Source: Flavobacterium psychrophilum (GTDB lineage Bacteria; Bacteroidota; Bacteroidia; Flavobacteriales; Flavobacteriaceae). From it: a stretch of 14,755 nt of DNA. Positions 1 to 6,786 of the stretch are shown in pieces. Under the pieces are notes generated by a model. That model searched no databases and had not been told where the DNA came from. It worked only from the letters and a program-made list of their open reading frames with translations. Location of the stretch: the NCBI GenBank assembly GCA_945869365.1, contig CAMBOW010000046.1:1-14755 (forward strand), in the 5' to 3' direction. Positions within the stretch are counted from its first letter, which is position 1. The number at the start of each line of letters is the position of its first letter. The translations under genes were made by a program, and so were the position numbers.

Positions 1-234
1 TGGAAAATAAAAAAACAGGGGTATAAAATTGTGATGTGGGATGTGTTGAGCGCCGACTTTGATGCAGCAACTAGTCCGGAACAATGCCTAATGAATGTGC
101 TCAACAACATCGAGTCGGGTAGTATCGTGGTGTTTCACGACAGCCAAAAATGTTTTGCGAATTTGCAATACGTCTTGCCAAAAACCTTGGCCTTTTTGAA
201 AGAAAATAAGTATTGTTGTGAGGTGATTGCTTAG
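1..234 (+). CDS. Polysaccharide deacetylase family protein, C-terminal end only
   Basis: The reading frame is open from the first base of the window and ends at TAG 232-234, so only the last 77 codons are present. The segment MWDVLSADFD, followed by GSIVVFHDS and then LPKTLAFLKENKY, matches the end of the NodB-type polysaccharide deacetylase fold as found in flavobacteria. The catalytic metal-binding motifs should lie further upstream, outside the window, so activity and substrate (peptidoglycan, chitin-like or other N-acetylated glycan) cannot be judged. The codon at 34 is an internal Met and not a start. The stop codon overlaps the stop of the convergent thioredoxin-fold gene. Family assignment is from recognised motifs; function is inference. 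Confidence 0.75.
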   Translation, partial: WKIKKQGYKIVMWDVLSADFDAATSPEQCLMNVLNNIESGSIVVFHDSQKCFANLQYVLPKTLAFLKENKYCCEVIA

Positions 235-527
235 ATGTGGTCTTGAACCAAAGCAATAATCGTGTTGGCGTCTAGTTCGCCCGATTGTCTCCAAATCATC
301 TGACCTTCTTTGTAGATCATGAGTGTTGGCAATCCTTTAATGCGGAGGGCATCAGCTAATTCTTGATTTTTATCCACATCAATCTTGATGACTTTGGCTT
401 TGTCGCCAAGCGCTGCAGCCACATCGCGAATTACTGGATGCATGGAAACCGAAGATTCATTCCACTCTGTGTAAAAATCGATTAACACAGGAACTTGTGC
501 GTTTATTAGTTCTCCAAATTTTGACAT
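231..527 (-). CDS. Thioredoxin-fold protein lacking the CxxC active site
   Basis: This 98-aa protein has the length and layout of a single-domain thioredoxin: VPVLIDFYTEW (residues 12-22), a middle segment KVIKIDVDKNQELADALRIKG, then the cis-proline loop GLPTLMIYKEG (Pro67). The usual WCGPC is replaced by Trp22-Asn-Glu-Ser-Ser26, and the whole protein contains no cysteine. It therefore cannot do thiol-disulfide exchange. There is no signal peptide, so it is expected in the cytoplasm. A role as a binding or chaperone-like domain is possible but is inference. It converges on the deacetylase gene with overlapping stop codons. A -7 box at 578-585 gives it its own likely promoter, downstream of the phosphoesterase gene on the same strand. 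The fold call is firm; the function is unknown. Confidence 0.85.
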   Translation of the reverse strand: MSKFGELINAQVPVLIDFYTEWNESSVSMHPVIRDVAAALGDKAKVIKIDVDKNQELADALRIKGLPTLMIYKEGQMIWRQSGELDANTIIALVQDHI

Positions 528-577
528 AAAACCAAAATATTAAATTTCTTAGCCCTTCGATTAGATGAAATAGGGTA

Positions 578-585
578 CAAATGTA
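578..585 (-). promoter_or_regulatory. Likely -7 promoter box for the thioredoxin-fold gene
   Basis: Read on the minus strand this is TACATTTG, an exact match to the Bacteroidota -7 consensus TAnnTTTG, about 50 bp before the ATG at 527. No TTG is found at the expected -33 distance (17-23 bp upstream), so the call rests on the -7 box alone. Confidence 0.4.
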
Positions 586-599
586 GCACTTTATACGAA

Positions 600-1901
600 T
601 TATGCTACTTTTTCCCCTTTTTTTAGCTGAATGACTGTGATTTCGGGCATTATCCCCACGCGTCCCGGATAGGCATGAAATCCAAAACCGCGATTCACAT
701 AGATGTATTTGCCAAATTCTTCATACAAACCGGCCCATTGTTTGTAGACAAATTGAGCCAAACTCCACTTAAAGTAGCCTGGAATTTCGATGCCAAACTG
801 CATGCCGTGGGTGTGGCCAGAAAACGTGAGCTGCACTTTTTTGTCGTGCTTTTTGGTTTCGTATTCCCAATGGCTAGGGTCGTGGCTCATCAATATTTTA
901 AACTCTTCGGGCGTTAAACCTTGCATCGCTTGGGTTAAATCGCCGGCTTTTTTGAAGTTATGTCCCCAATTTTCTACGCCCACCAAGGCCAATTTATCGT
1001 CACCTTTTTGAATGTATACGTGTTCGTTGAGCAACAGCTGGAATCCGATGTCTCCGTACAAATTTTTAATCGCCTGAAAATTCTCGTCTTTGGCTTGTTG
1101 AGAAGGCCAACTGATGTATTCACCATAATCGTGGTTGCCCAATACCGCATATTTTCCCAAGGGATGCGCTTGAATTCCATTAAAAATTTCAATCCAAGGA
1201 TGCATTTCTTTGGCGTGCGTATTCACAATATCGCCGGTAAATAAAATTAAATCTGAATTTTGTGCATTCACCAAATCGATGGCGTACTTAATTTTTTCGG
1301 AGTTGTCAAAACTGCCGCTGTGCACGTCCGAGATTTGGGTAATGGTCATGCCGTCAAAGGCAGCGGGCAAATCGGGGAAGAAAATGCGTTGCTTGATTAC
1401 TTTATAATTGTACTTGCCAATGGTCATCCCGTAAATGAGTGACAAAAACGGCACGGCCGCCAAGCCCAAGCCAATTTTACTCACAAATTCTCGTCGATTG
1501 GGCAAAAACGATTCGTTGTCGTTTTCTACAAAATAAGTAATAGACCCTTGAACAATGCGGTAAATGTCTTCGCCCAAGAGCATCAACGTGAGGAGAATTT
1601 TGGGCACATAGACCAATAAAAAAAGTCCCATGGTGTAGAGCGTATACTTGGTTTGGCCGGTTGAACGATCAAATCGAGAAAAGGCAAACAGCAAGAGCAA
1701 GACAATAATCAAGCTGATCCATTGGTAGGCCAACACCGCTCCTCTTACTTTTACCACCGTTTTAACAGCCTGAAAAGCATACCATTCGATGCAAAGCAAC
1801 ACAATAAAAAACACGATTAATCGACCAAACATGTGTAGTAATTTTTGGCAAATTAACAAATAATACTCAGGCAAAATTTGAGGTCGGATAACTTTTAACA
1901 T
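600..1901 (-). CDS. Membrane-anchored calcineurin-like metallophosphoesterase
   Basis: The 433-aa product has an N-terminal membrane region with hydrophobic stretches at about 26-48, 58-75 and 90-110, a further hydrophobic segment at 143-160 preceded by Arg-Arg (136-137), then a calcineurin-like phosphoesterase domain from about 185. The metal-binding motifs are all present: Asp192-x-His194, Gly223-Asp224, GNHD at 255-258, His340 and GHTHG at 362-366. The C-terminal NRGFGFHAYPGRVGIMPE is typical of the YaeI/YkuE-like branch. By analogy it may be a hydrolase acting outside the cytoplasm on a lipid or cell-wall phosphoester, but the substrate is unknown. A start at Met24 (1832) would begin right at the first hydrophobic segment and is a credible alternative. 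It is transcribed divergently from polA. No clear promoter was seen in the 98-bp gap. Confidence 0.88.
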   Translation of the reverse strand: MLKVIRPQILPEYYLLICQKLLHMFGRLIVFFIVLLCIEWYAFQAVKTVVKVRGAVLAYQWISLIIVLLLLFAFSRFDRSTGQTKYTLYTMGLFLLVYVPKILLTLMLLGEDIYRIVQGSITYFVENDNESFLPNRREFVSKIGLGLAAVPFLSLIYGMTIGKYNYKVIKQRIFFPDLPAAFDGMTITQISDVHSGSFDNSEKIKYAIDLVNAQNSDLILFTGDIVNTHAKEMHPWIEIFNGIQAHPLGKYAVLGNHDYGEYISWPSQQAKDENFQAIKNLYGDIGFQLLLNEHVYIQKGDDKLALVGVENWGHNFKKAGDLTQAMQGLTPEEFKILMSHDPSHWEYETKKHDKKVQLTFSGHTHGMQFGIEIPGYFKWSLAQFVYKQWAGLYEEFGKYIYVNRGFGFHAYPGRVGIMPEITVIQLKKGEKVA

Positions 1902-1999
1902 CTCGGATTATCATTTCTAAGATTTCCCTAAAATAATTTTAAAGGGCAACCCTTCCCGAACCAAACGAATGTTTATTTTTACCGACTAAATTTATTCGA

Positions 2000-4873
2000 A
2001 TGTCTGCACAAAAACGCTTATTTCTGCTCGATGCGTATGCTTTAATTTTTAGAGGCTATTATGCCTTCATCAAAAATCCGAGAATCAACTCCAAAGGTAT
2101 GGACACCTCGGCCATTATGGGATTTATGAATTCATTGATGGACGTCATTCGCCGCGAAAAACCCGATCATTTGGCCGTAGCTTTTGACAAAGGCGGAAGC
2201 ACCTATCGTTTTGAGATGTATGAGCAGTACAAAGCCCACCGCGACGAAACGCCCGAAGCCATAAAAATTGCCGTGCCCTATATCCAAGAATTGTTGCGCG
2301 CCATGCACATTCCCATTATTGAAATGCCTGGTTTTGAAGCCGATGATTTAATAGGTACCTTGGCCAAACAAGCCGAAAAAGAAGGCTTTCAGGTGTTTAT
2401 GGTTACCCCCGATAAAGATTTTGCGCAACTGGTTTCCGAAAATATTTTCATGTACAAACCCGCCCGCATGGGCAACGACATCGAAATTTGGGGCATTCCA
2501 CAGGTGTTGGAAAAATTCGAAATTCAAGATCCGTTGCAGGTTATTGATTTCTTGGGCATGATGGGCGATGCCGCCGATAACATCCCGGGTTTGCCTGGCG
2601 TGGGCGAAAAAACGGCCAAGAAATTACTAGCCGAATTTGGTTCGCTAGAAAACATGTTGGCCAACACCGATAAACTAAAAGGTGCGATCAAAGACAAGAT
2701 AGAAGCCAATGCCGAACTGGGTATCCTGTCCAAAAAATTAGCCACTATTCTCTTGGATTGTCCGGTGCAGTTTGACGAACAAGACTACGAATTATCCAAA
2801 CCCGATGTAGAAAAAACCGATGCACTTTTTCAAGAATTGGAGTTTCGACAAATGAAAACGCAGTTTGACAAGCTTTTTGGAACCGGGAAAGAATACGACG
2901 AAATTGAGAGTAACGGAGACCATTCTTCAGCTGAATCAGTTAAAAAAACAGCACCCAAACGCAGCCACGAAGACCAATTTGATTTGTTTGGATTTTATGA
3001 GGAATCAGCCGATTCTACTGCGCAGATACATGAGACGGGGCTAAAAACCCTCGCCAATACCGATCATTTCTACCAATTGGTGCAAGGAGACATGGCGGTA
3101 AAATTGTTGATCAATCAATTGCAAAACCAAGCCTCGGTCTGTTTTGACACTGAAACCACAGGAATCAATACGCTACACGCCGAACTGGTAGGCCTGTCGT
3201 TCTCTTTTGAAAAAGGCAAAGGATTTTATGTGCCATTTCCTGAAAACCAAGCCGATGCAAAAGCATTGCTGGAAAAATTCAGGCCGTTTTTTGAAAACGC
3301 GCAAATTGAAAAAATTGGGCAAAACCTCAAATACGATCTAAAAATTTTAAAGAACTATGGATTATCCGTAGCTGGAAAACTATTTGACACCATGCTAGCG
3401 CATTACTTGATCAATCCCGATATGCGCCACAACATGGATGTATTGAGTGAAACTTATTTGCAGTATTCGCCAAAATCAATCGAAACCTTAATTGGCAAGA
3501 AAGGCAAAAACCAACTTTCCATGCGCGAGGTGGCCTTGGAAGAAATCAAGGAATACGCCGCCGAAGATGCCGACGTAACCTTACAACTCAAAGCAGTTTT
3601 TAGCCCCATTTTGGACAAGGCCGAAACCAAAAAATTATTTGACGAAATTGAGGTTCCACTCATAAAGGTCTTGGCCGATATGGAAACCGAAGGCATCAAC
3701 TTGGACGTACCGTTTTTGAAAAAAATGTCGGGAGTGATGCAGCAAGATATTGCCGCTTTTGAACAAAAAATTTACGAAACTGCTGGAGAGAAATTCAACT
3801 TGGCTTCACCCAAACAGTTGGGAGACGTTTTGTTTGACAAACTCAAAATTGGCGGCAGCAAACAAAAGAAAACCAAAACGGGCCAATATGCTACCGGCGA
3901 AGAAGTGTTAAGCTATTTGGTAAAAGAACACCCCATTGTAGCCGATATTTTGGAATGGCGCCAGATGGTAAAATTGCAAAGCACGTATATTGATGCACTC
4001 CCCTTGCAAGTAGATCCCAAAACCCAGCGCGTGCATACCGATTACATGCAAACGGTGGCTTCTACTGGCCGATTGAGTTCCAATAATCCCAACTTGCAAA
4101 ATATTCCGGTGCGCACCGAACGCGGCCGATTAATAAGAAAAGCCTTCATTGCCCGCAACGAAAACTATGTGTTGCTCTCGGCCGATTATTCGCAAATTGA
4201 GTTGCGCATCATTGCCGCCTTGAGCGGAGAAGACAACATGATCAAAGCGTTTCAAAACAACGAAGACATTCACAAAAGTACCGCTGCCAAAGTGTTTAAT
4301 GTGCCCTTGGGCGAGGTGACCAAAGAACAACGAAGCCATGCCAAAACAGTAAACTTTGGAATCGTGTATGGTGTTTCGGCTTTTGGGTTGAGCAACCAAA
4401 CCAATTTGAGCCGACAAGAAAGTGCCGCGCTCATTGAGGCATACTACAAAACCTACCCCAAACTCAAAGCCTATATGCAAAACCAAGTTGATTTTGCTAG
4501 AGAGAACGGCTATGTGCAAACAGTTTTGGGCCGTAGACGGTATTTAAAAGACATCAACTCGGCCAATGCCATGGTGCGCAGTGGCGCCGAACGCAATGCC
4601 GTGAATGCACCCATACAAGGTAGTGCGGCTGACATCATTAAAATTGCGATGATCAACATTCATCAAAAATTAACGGAAAAGAAAGCCGACGGCTCGGAAT
4701 GGAAATCAAAAATGTTGTTGCAAGTGCACGATGAATTGGTGTTTGACGTACATCTTTCGGAGATTGAACTCATCAAACCACTCATCAAACACGAAATGGA
4801 ACAAGCCTTCGTGCTGCAAGTGCCCTTGGAAGTAGAAATGGGCATGGGCGACAACTGGCTGGAGGCGCATTAA
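2000..4873 (+). CDS. polA: DNA polymerase I
   Basis: At 957 aa this is a full three-domain Pol I for Okazaki fragment maturation and repair. Residues 1 to about 290 form the 5' nuclease (LLDAYALIFRGYYAF, GFEADD near 112-117, TPDKDF and the helix-hairpin-helix GLPGVGEKTAKKLL). The 3'-5' exonuclease domain keeps all its acidic residues: Asp383 and Glu385 in FDTETTG, the Asp of NLKYD, and YAAEDAD. The polymerase domain has motif A with Asp729 (DYSQIE), motif B with Arg778, Lys782, Phe786 and Tyr790, and motif C with Asp911 (VHDE). Proofreading should therefore be active. A linker of about 50 residues joins the first two domains and contains Gln326-Phe-Asp-Leu-Phe330, which fits a sliding-clamp-binding motif. 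The start is the ATG directly before SAQKRLFLLDAY. It is a single gene with a divergent neighbour upstream and a convergent one downstream. Confidence 0.98.
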   Translation: MSAQKRLFLLDAYALIFRGYYAFIKNPRINSKGMDTSAIMGFMNSLMDVIRREKPDHLAVAFDKGGSTYRFEMYEQYKAHRDETPEAIKIAVPYIQELLRAMHIPIIEMPGFEADDLIGTLAKQAEKEGFQVFMVTPDKDFAQLVSENIFMYKPARMGNDIEIWGIPQVLEKFEIQDPLQVIDFLGMMGDAADNIPGLPGVGEKTAKKLLAEFGSLENMLANTDKLKGAIKDKIEANAELGILSKKLATILLDCPVQFDEQDYELSKPDVEKTDALFQELEFRQMKTQFDKLFGTGKEYDEIESNGDHSSAESVKKTAPKRSHEDQFDLFGFYEESADSTAQIHETGLKTLANTDHFYQLVQGDMAVKLLINQLQNQASVCFDTETTGINTLHAELVGLSFSFEKGKGFYVPFPENQADAKALLEKFRPFFENAQIEKIGQNLKYDLKILKNYGLSVAGKLFDTMLAHYLINPDMRHNMDVLSETYLQYSPKSIETLIGKKGKNQLSMREVALEEIKEYAAEDADVTLQLKAVFSPILDKAETKKLFDEIEVPLIKVLADMETEGINLDVPFLKKMSGVMQQDIAAFEQKIYETAGEKFNLASPKQLGDVLFDKLKIGGSKQKKTKTGQYATGEEVLSYLVKEHPIVADILEWRQMVKLQSTYIDALPLQVDPKTQRVHTDYMQTVASTGRLSSNNPNLQNIPVRTERGRLIRKAFIARNENYVLLSADYSQIELRIIAALSGEDNMIKAFQNNEDIHKSTAAKVFNVPLGEVTKEQRSHAKTVNFGIVYGVSAFGLSNQTNLSRQESAALIEAYYKTYPKLKAYMQNQVDFARENGYVQTVLGRRRYLKDINSANAMVRSGAERNAVNAPIQGSAADIIKIAMINIHQKLTEKKADGSEWKSKMLLQVHDELVFDVHLSEIELIKPLIKHEMEQAFVLQVPLEVEMGMGDNWLEAH

Positions 4874-4976
4874 AGGTTGGAGGAATTAGGGTGTAGGGAT
4901 TAGGACGTAGGTTTTAGGACGTAGGTTTTAGGGTTTGACTATTTTTATAAAACCTGAAACTTGAAACCTGAAACCT
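4874..4976. repeat. Degenerate heptamer array in two opposed arms between polA and the lacI-type gene
   Basis: Starting right after the polA stop there are nine consecutive 7-bp units (4874-4936), every one beginning AGG: for example aggaatt, agggatt, aggacgt, aggtttt. Two adjacent pairs form an exact 14-bp duplication (4901-4928). After a 12-nt spacer (4937-4948), four more units occupy 4949-4976 in the opposite orientation; on the minus strand they read aggtttc, aggtttc, aagtttc, aggtttt. The two arms can pair imperfectly into a hairpin. The location between convergent genes would suit a two-way terminator or transcription buffer, but that is inference. Confidence 0.8.
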
Positions 4977-5014
4977 CACCCGAGGAGATAGTCGACCGAC
5001 GAAGCGGAGCGGAG
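4977..5014. other. GC-rich block next to the heptamer array
   Basis: This 38-bp stretch is 25/38 G+C, far above the surrounding intergenic DNA, and contains the palindrome GTCGAC (4991-4996) and a short direct repeat (gcggagcggag). It lies between the heptamer array and the stop of the LacI-type gene. It is not part of either reading frame. It could be a dispersed genomic repeat or a structured 3' end; the window holds only one copy. Confidence 0.35.
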
Positions 5015-5018
5015 TAAA

Positions 5019-6041
5019 CTAAATTTTTCTCGTCGATTCCCGCTGACGCAATTCGGTTTTAACCACCGAAGTGACAAAGGGCAAATGCTCTTCTTTGGAT
5101 TCCAAACGATCAATGAGTAGCTGAGCAGCCGCAGCGCCAATTTCTGGACCGTGTTGGCTCACGGTAGATAAGCTGGGCGACAAACGTCGGGACCAAACCC
5201 CGTCGGCGAATCCAATGACGGATAAATTTTCTGGGATTTTATAGCCCAATTTCAAGCCCAACTTAATGGCCGAAACCGAGGCGTGTTCGTCTAAAGCAAA
5301 AATTCCGTCCAGTTTTTGGTTGGAAAGTACGGCCAAGGCTTTGGAATCAAAATCAGCTTCATTGTCTGTGAGTACAGTGAGTGCTGGCTGCACGTTTATG
5401 TTGTTCTTTTTCAGACAAGTAGTGTAGCCTTCGGCTCTCAATTTCCCTACACTTAGGTTATCAATAGACGAAAACAAAGCGATGTTTTTACAACCTAAAT
5501 TTACTAAATGTTGGGTAGCATGAACTGCCGAATCTAAATCATCCACGATTACTTTGTCACAGGCCACTTGGTCGCACACACGGTCAAACATCACGATAGG
5601 CGTGCCTTCGTTAATCACATCTTTTAAGTGGCTGTATTCTTGCAATTTTTGGGCTTCTTCAGAAATGGATAAAATGAACCCATCTATGGTTCCGTTGGAT
5701 AACATTTCTAAAGTATGCGCTTCTTTTTCTAAGTTCTCGTTTGAGATGCAAGTAATCACATTATATCCGCGTGCATCGGCTACTTTTTCGATACCGGTAA
5801 ACACCTTGGCAAAAAAGGAATTGAGGATATTGGGGATAATGACCCCGATGGTTTTGGTTTTTCTGTTCTTGAGGTTGAGCCCAATGATATTGGGTTTGTA
5901 ATTTTTTAATTTGGCGTATTCTTGAACTTTCTGTTTGGTTTGTTCGCTAATTTCTGGACTGTCGTTTAAGGCCTTCGACACGGTAGAAACTGACACATGC
6001 AGTTCCTTGGCGATTTGTTTTAAGGTGGCTTTTACTTTCAT
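5019..6041 (-). CDS. LacI-family transcriptional regulator
   Basis: This 340-aa protein has the full family layout. An N-terminal helix-turn-helix (about residues 5-25, with VSVSTVSKAL as the recognition part) is followed by a hinge around 52-60 and a periplasmic-binding-protein-like effector domain from TIGVIIPNI (64-72) to the end. Family landmarks include DGFILS, IVMFDRV, VIVDDLDSA, LDGIFALDEHAS and VIGFADG then LSTVSQHGPEIG. It should bind DNA as a dimer and respond to a small molecule, usually a sugar, but no transport or sugar gene lies nearby, so ligand and targets are unknown. The likeliest target visible is its own upstream region, which holds a CG-centred palindrome at 6126-6137 and an AT-centred one at 6047-6058. 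It converges on polA and is divergent from rplM. Confidence 0.93.
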   Translation of the reverse strand: MKVKATLKQIAKELHVSVSTVSKALNDSPEISEQTKQKVQEYAKLKNYKPNIIGLNLKNRKTKTIGVIIPNILNSFFAKVFTGIEKVADARGYNVITCISNENLEKEAHTLEMLSNGTIDGFILSISEEAQKLQEYSHLKDVINEGTPIVMFDRVCDQVACDKVIVDDLDSAVHATQHLVNLGCKNIALFSSIDNLSVGKLRAEGYTTCLKKNNINVQPALTVLTDNEADFDSKALAVLSNQKLDGIFALDEHASVSAIKLGLKLGYKIPENLSVIGFADGVWSRRLSPSLSTVSQHGPEIGAAAAQLLIDRLESKEEHLPFVTSVVKTELRQRESTRKI

Positions 6042-6046
6042 AAGTT

Positions 6047-6058
6047 CTCAAATTTGAG
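6047..6058. promoter_or_regulatory. Perfect 12-bp palindrome just before the lacI-type start codon
   Basis: CTCAAATTTGAG is an exact palindrome ending 5 bp before the ATG at 6041 (minus strand). At this position a bound protein would block transcription or translation initiation of the regulator gene. The centre is AT and not the CG typical of LacI-family operators, so it may serve another factor or be chance. Confidence 0.3.
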
Positions 6059-6125
6059 TGGTAAAAATAAGAAACATTCAACTAATGCGGCTACCTTTTG
6101 TTTTATAAAATTGGTATCCCCCGCC

Positions 6126-6137
6126 AAAAACGTTTTT
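6126..6137. promoter_or_regulatory. Candidate LacI-family operator
   Basis: AAAAACGTTTTT is an exact palindrome with a central CG, the hallmark of operators bound by LacI-family proteins (core AACGTT is common in the family). It sits 85-96 bp upstream of the LacI-type gene and upstream of both rplM promoters, so it most likely serves autoregulation. This is inferred from sequence only. Confidence 0.4.
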
Positions 6138-6179
6138 TATGAACAAATTCCACTGAAAGTTGCATTTGAATCAACATAA

Positions 6180-6209
6180 TTTGCAACATTTTTAAGACAA
6201 TTAGCTTTG
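6180..6209 (+). promoter_or_regulatory. Upstream promoter of the rplM operon (P1)
   Basis: TTTG at 6180-6183, an 18-bp spacer and TAGCTTTG at 6202-6209 match the Bacteroidota -33/-7 arrangement (TTG, 17-23 bp, TAnnTTTG). A start near 6216 would give a leader of roughly 115 nt. The -33 box overlaps the right arm of an inverted repeat (GTTGCA 6159-6164 and TGCAAC 6182-6187). Confidence 0.5.
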
Positions 6210-6244
6210 CCATTAAAAACTCGTAAAATAATCTTTTACAGCTA

Positions 6245-6275
6245 TTTGTATTTGTAATAATAAATTGTACTTTTG
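6245..6275 (+). promoter_or_regulatory. Main promoter of the rplM operon (P2)
   Basis: TTTG at 6245-6248, exactly 19 bp of spacer and TACTTTTG at 6268-6275 form a textbook vegetative promoter of this phylum. The predicted transcript start, a few bases downstream, falls at or next to the leader hairpin at 6279-6304. It is the best promoter match in the window. Confidence 0.75.
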
Positions 6276-6278
6276 CGA

Positions 6279-6304
6279 CCCCTATTCCGAAGCATCGGCA
6301 GGGG
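6279..6304 (+). ncRNA. 5' leader hairpin of rplM, candidate L13 autoregulatory leader
   Basis: CCCCT (6279-6283) pairs with AGGGG (6300-6304), and inside it CCGA (6287-6290) pairs with TCGG (6295-6298) around an AGCA loop, leaving a small asymmetric internal loop. It would sit at the very 5' end of the P2 transcript, 26 nt before the rplM ATG. Ribosomal protein leaders upstream of L13 in Bacteroidia have been proposed in the literature, and this looks like a member; I could not compare it with the published model. Confidence 0.55.
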
Positions 6305-6330
6305 ATGGAATGTTTAATTAAAATAAAATT

Positions 6331-6786
6331 ATGGACGCATTAAGCTACAAGACAATGTCTGCAAGCAAAGCCACTGTTAACAAAGAGTGGATTGTTGTAG
6401 ATGCTGATGGGCATAACTTAGGACGTCTTGCATCAAAAGTCGCAATGATCTTGAGAGGCAAGTACAAACCGAGTTACACCCCACACGTGGACTGTGGAGA
6501 TAACGTAATTGTTATCAACTCAGAAAAAATCAACCTTACGGGTACAAAAATGGATGACAAAATTTACATGCGTCATACCGGCTATCCAGGAGGACAACGA
6601 ACTTTAACTGCTAAAGTTTTGCAATCTAAAAACCCTGCTGCTTTGGTAGAAAAAGCGGTAAAAGGGATGTTACCAAAAAACAAATTGGGTGCAGAGCTTT
6701 TCAGAAATTTAAATGTAAATGTAGGTGGTGAGCACAAATTTGCGGCTCAAAAACCTAAAACAGTTAACCTAAACGATCTTAAGTAA
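6331..6786 (+). CDS. rplM: Large-subunit ribosomal protein L13 (uL13)
   Basis: The 151-aa product carries the L13 landmarks in order: WIVVDADGHNLGRLAS (25-40), LRGKYKPSYTPHVDCGDNVI, GYPGGQR, and VEKAVKGMLPKNKLG. The N-terminal extension MDALSYKTMSASKATV is typical of Bacteroidota L13, which supports the ATG at 6331. L13 is an early assembly protein of the 50S subunit. The gene is first in its operon, with two tandem promoters and a leader hairpin upstream. Its TAA shares one base with the rpsI ATG (TAATG), so the two are translationally coupled, as expected for the universal L13-S9 pair. Confidence 0.98.
   Translation: MDALSYKTMSASKATVNKEWIVVDADGHNLGRLASKVAMILRGKYKPSYTPHVDCGDNVIVINSEKINLTGTKMDDKIYMRHTGYPGGQRTLTAKVLQSKNPAALVEKAVKGMLPKNKLGAELFRNLNVNVGGEHKFAAQKPKTVNLNDLK

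Noticed and set aside
675..1442. Several plus-strand open frames opposite the phosphoesterase gene
   Set aside because: The minus-strand frame contains all phosphoesterase motifs across this span; the others are overlapping shadows.
1974..1981. TATTTTTA as the polA promoter -7 box
   Set aside because: It has one mismatch and no TTG at the -33 distance; in AT-rich DNA this is weak evidence.
4130..4519. Minus-strand open frame of 129 codons inside polA
   Set aside because: It lies opposite the conserved polymerase motifs A and B and has no recognisable domain.
4874..4976. CRISPR array
   Set aside because: Units are 7 bp, contiguous and degenerate with no spacers, and no cas gene is nearby.
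6159..6187. Inverted repeat GTTGCA / TGCAAC as an independent operator
   Set aside because: The arms are only 6 bp with 17 bp between, and the right arm overlaps the P1 -33 box; noted with P1 and not listed alone.
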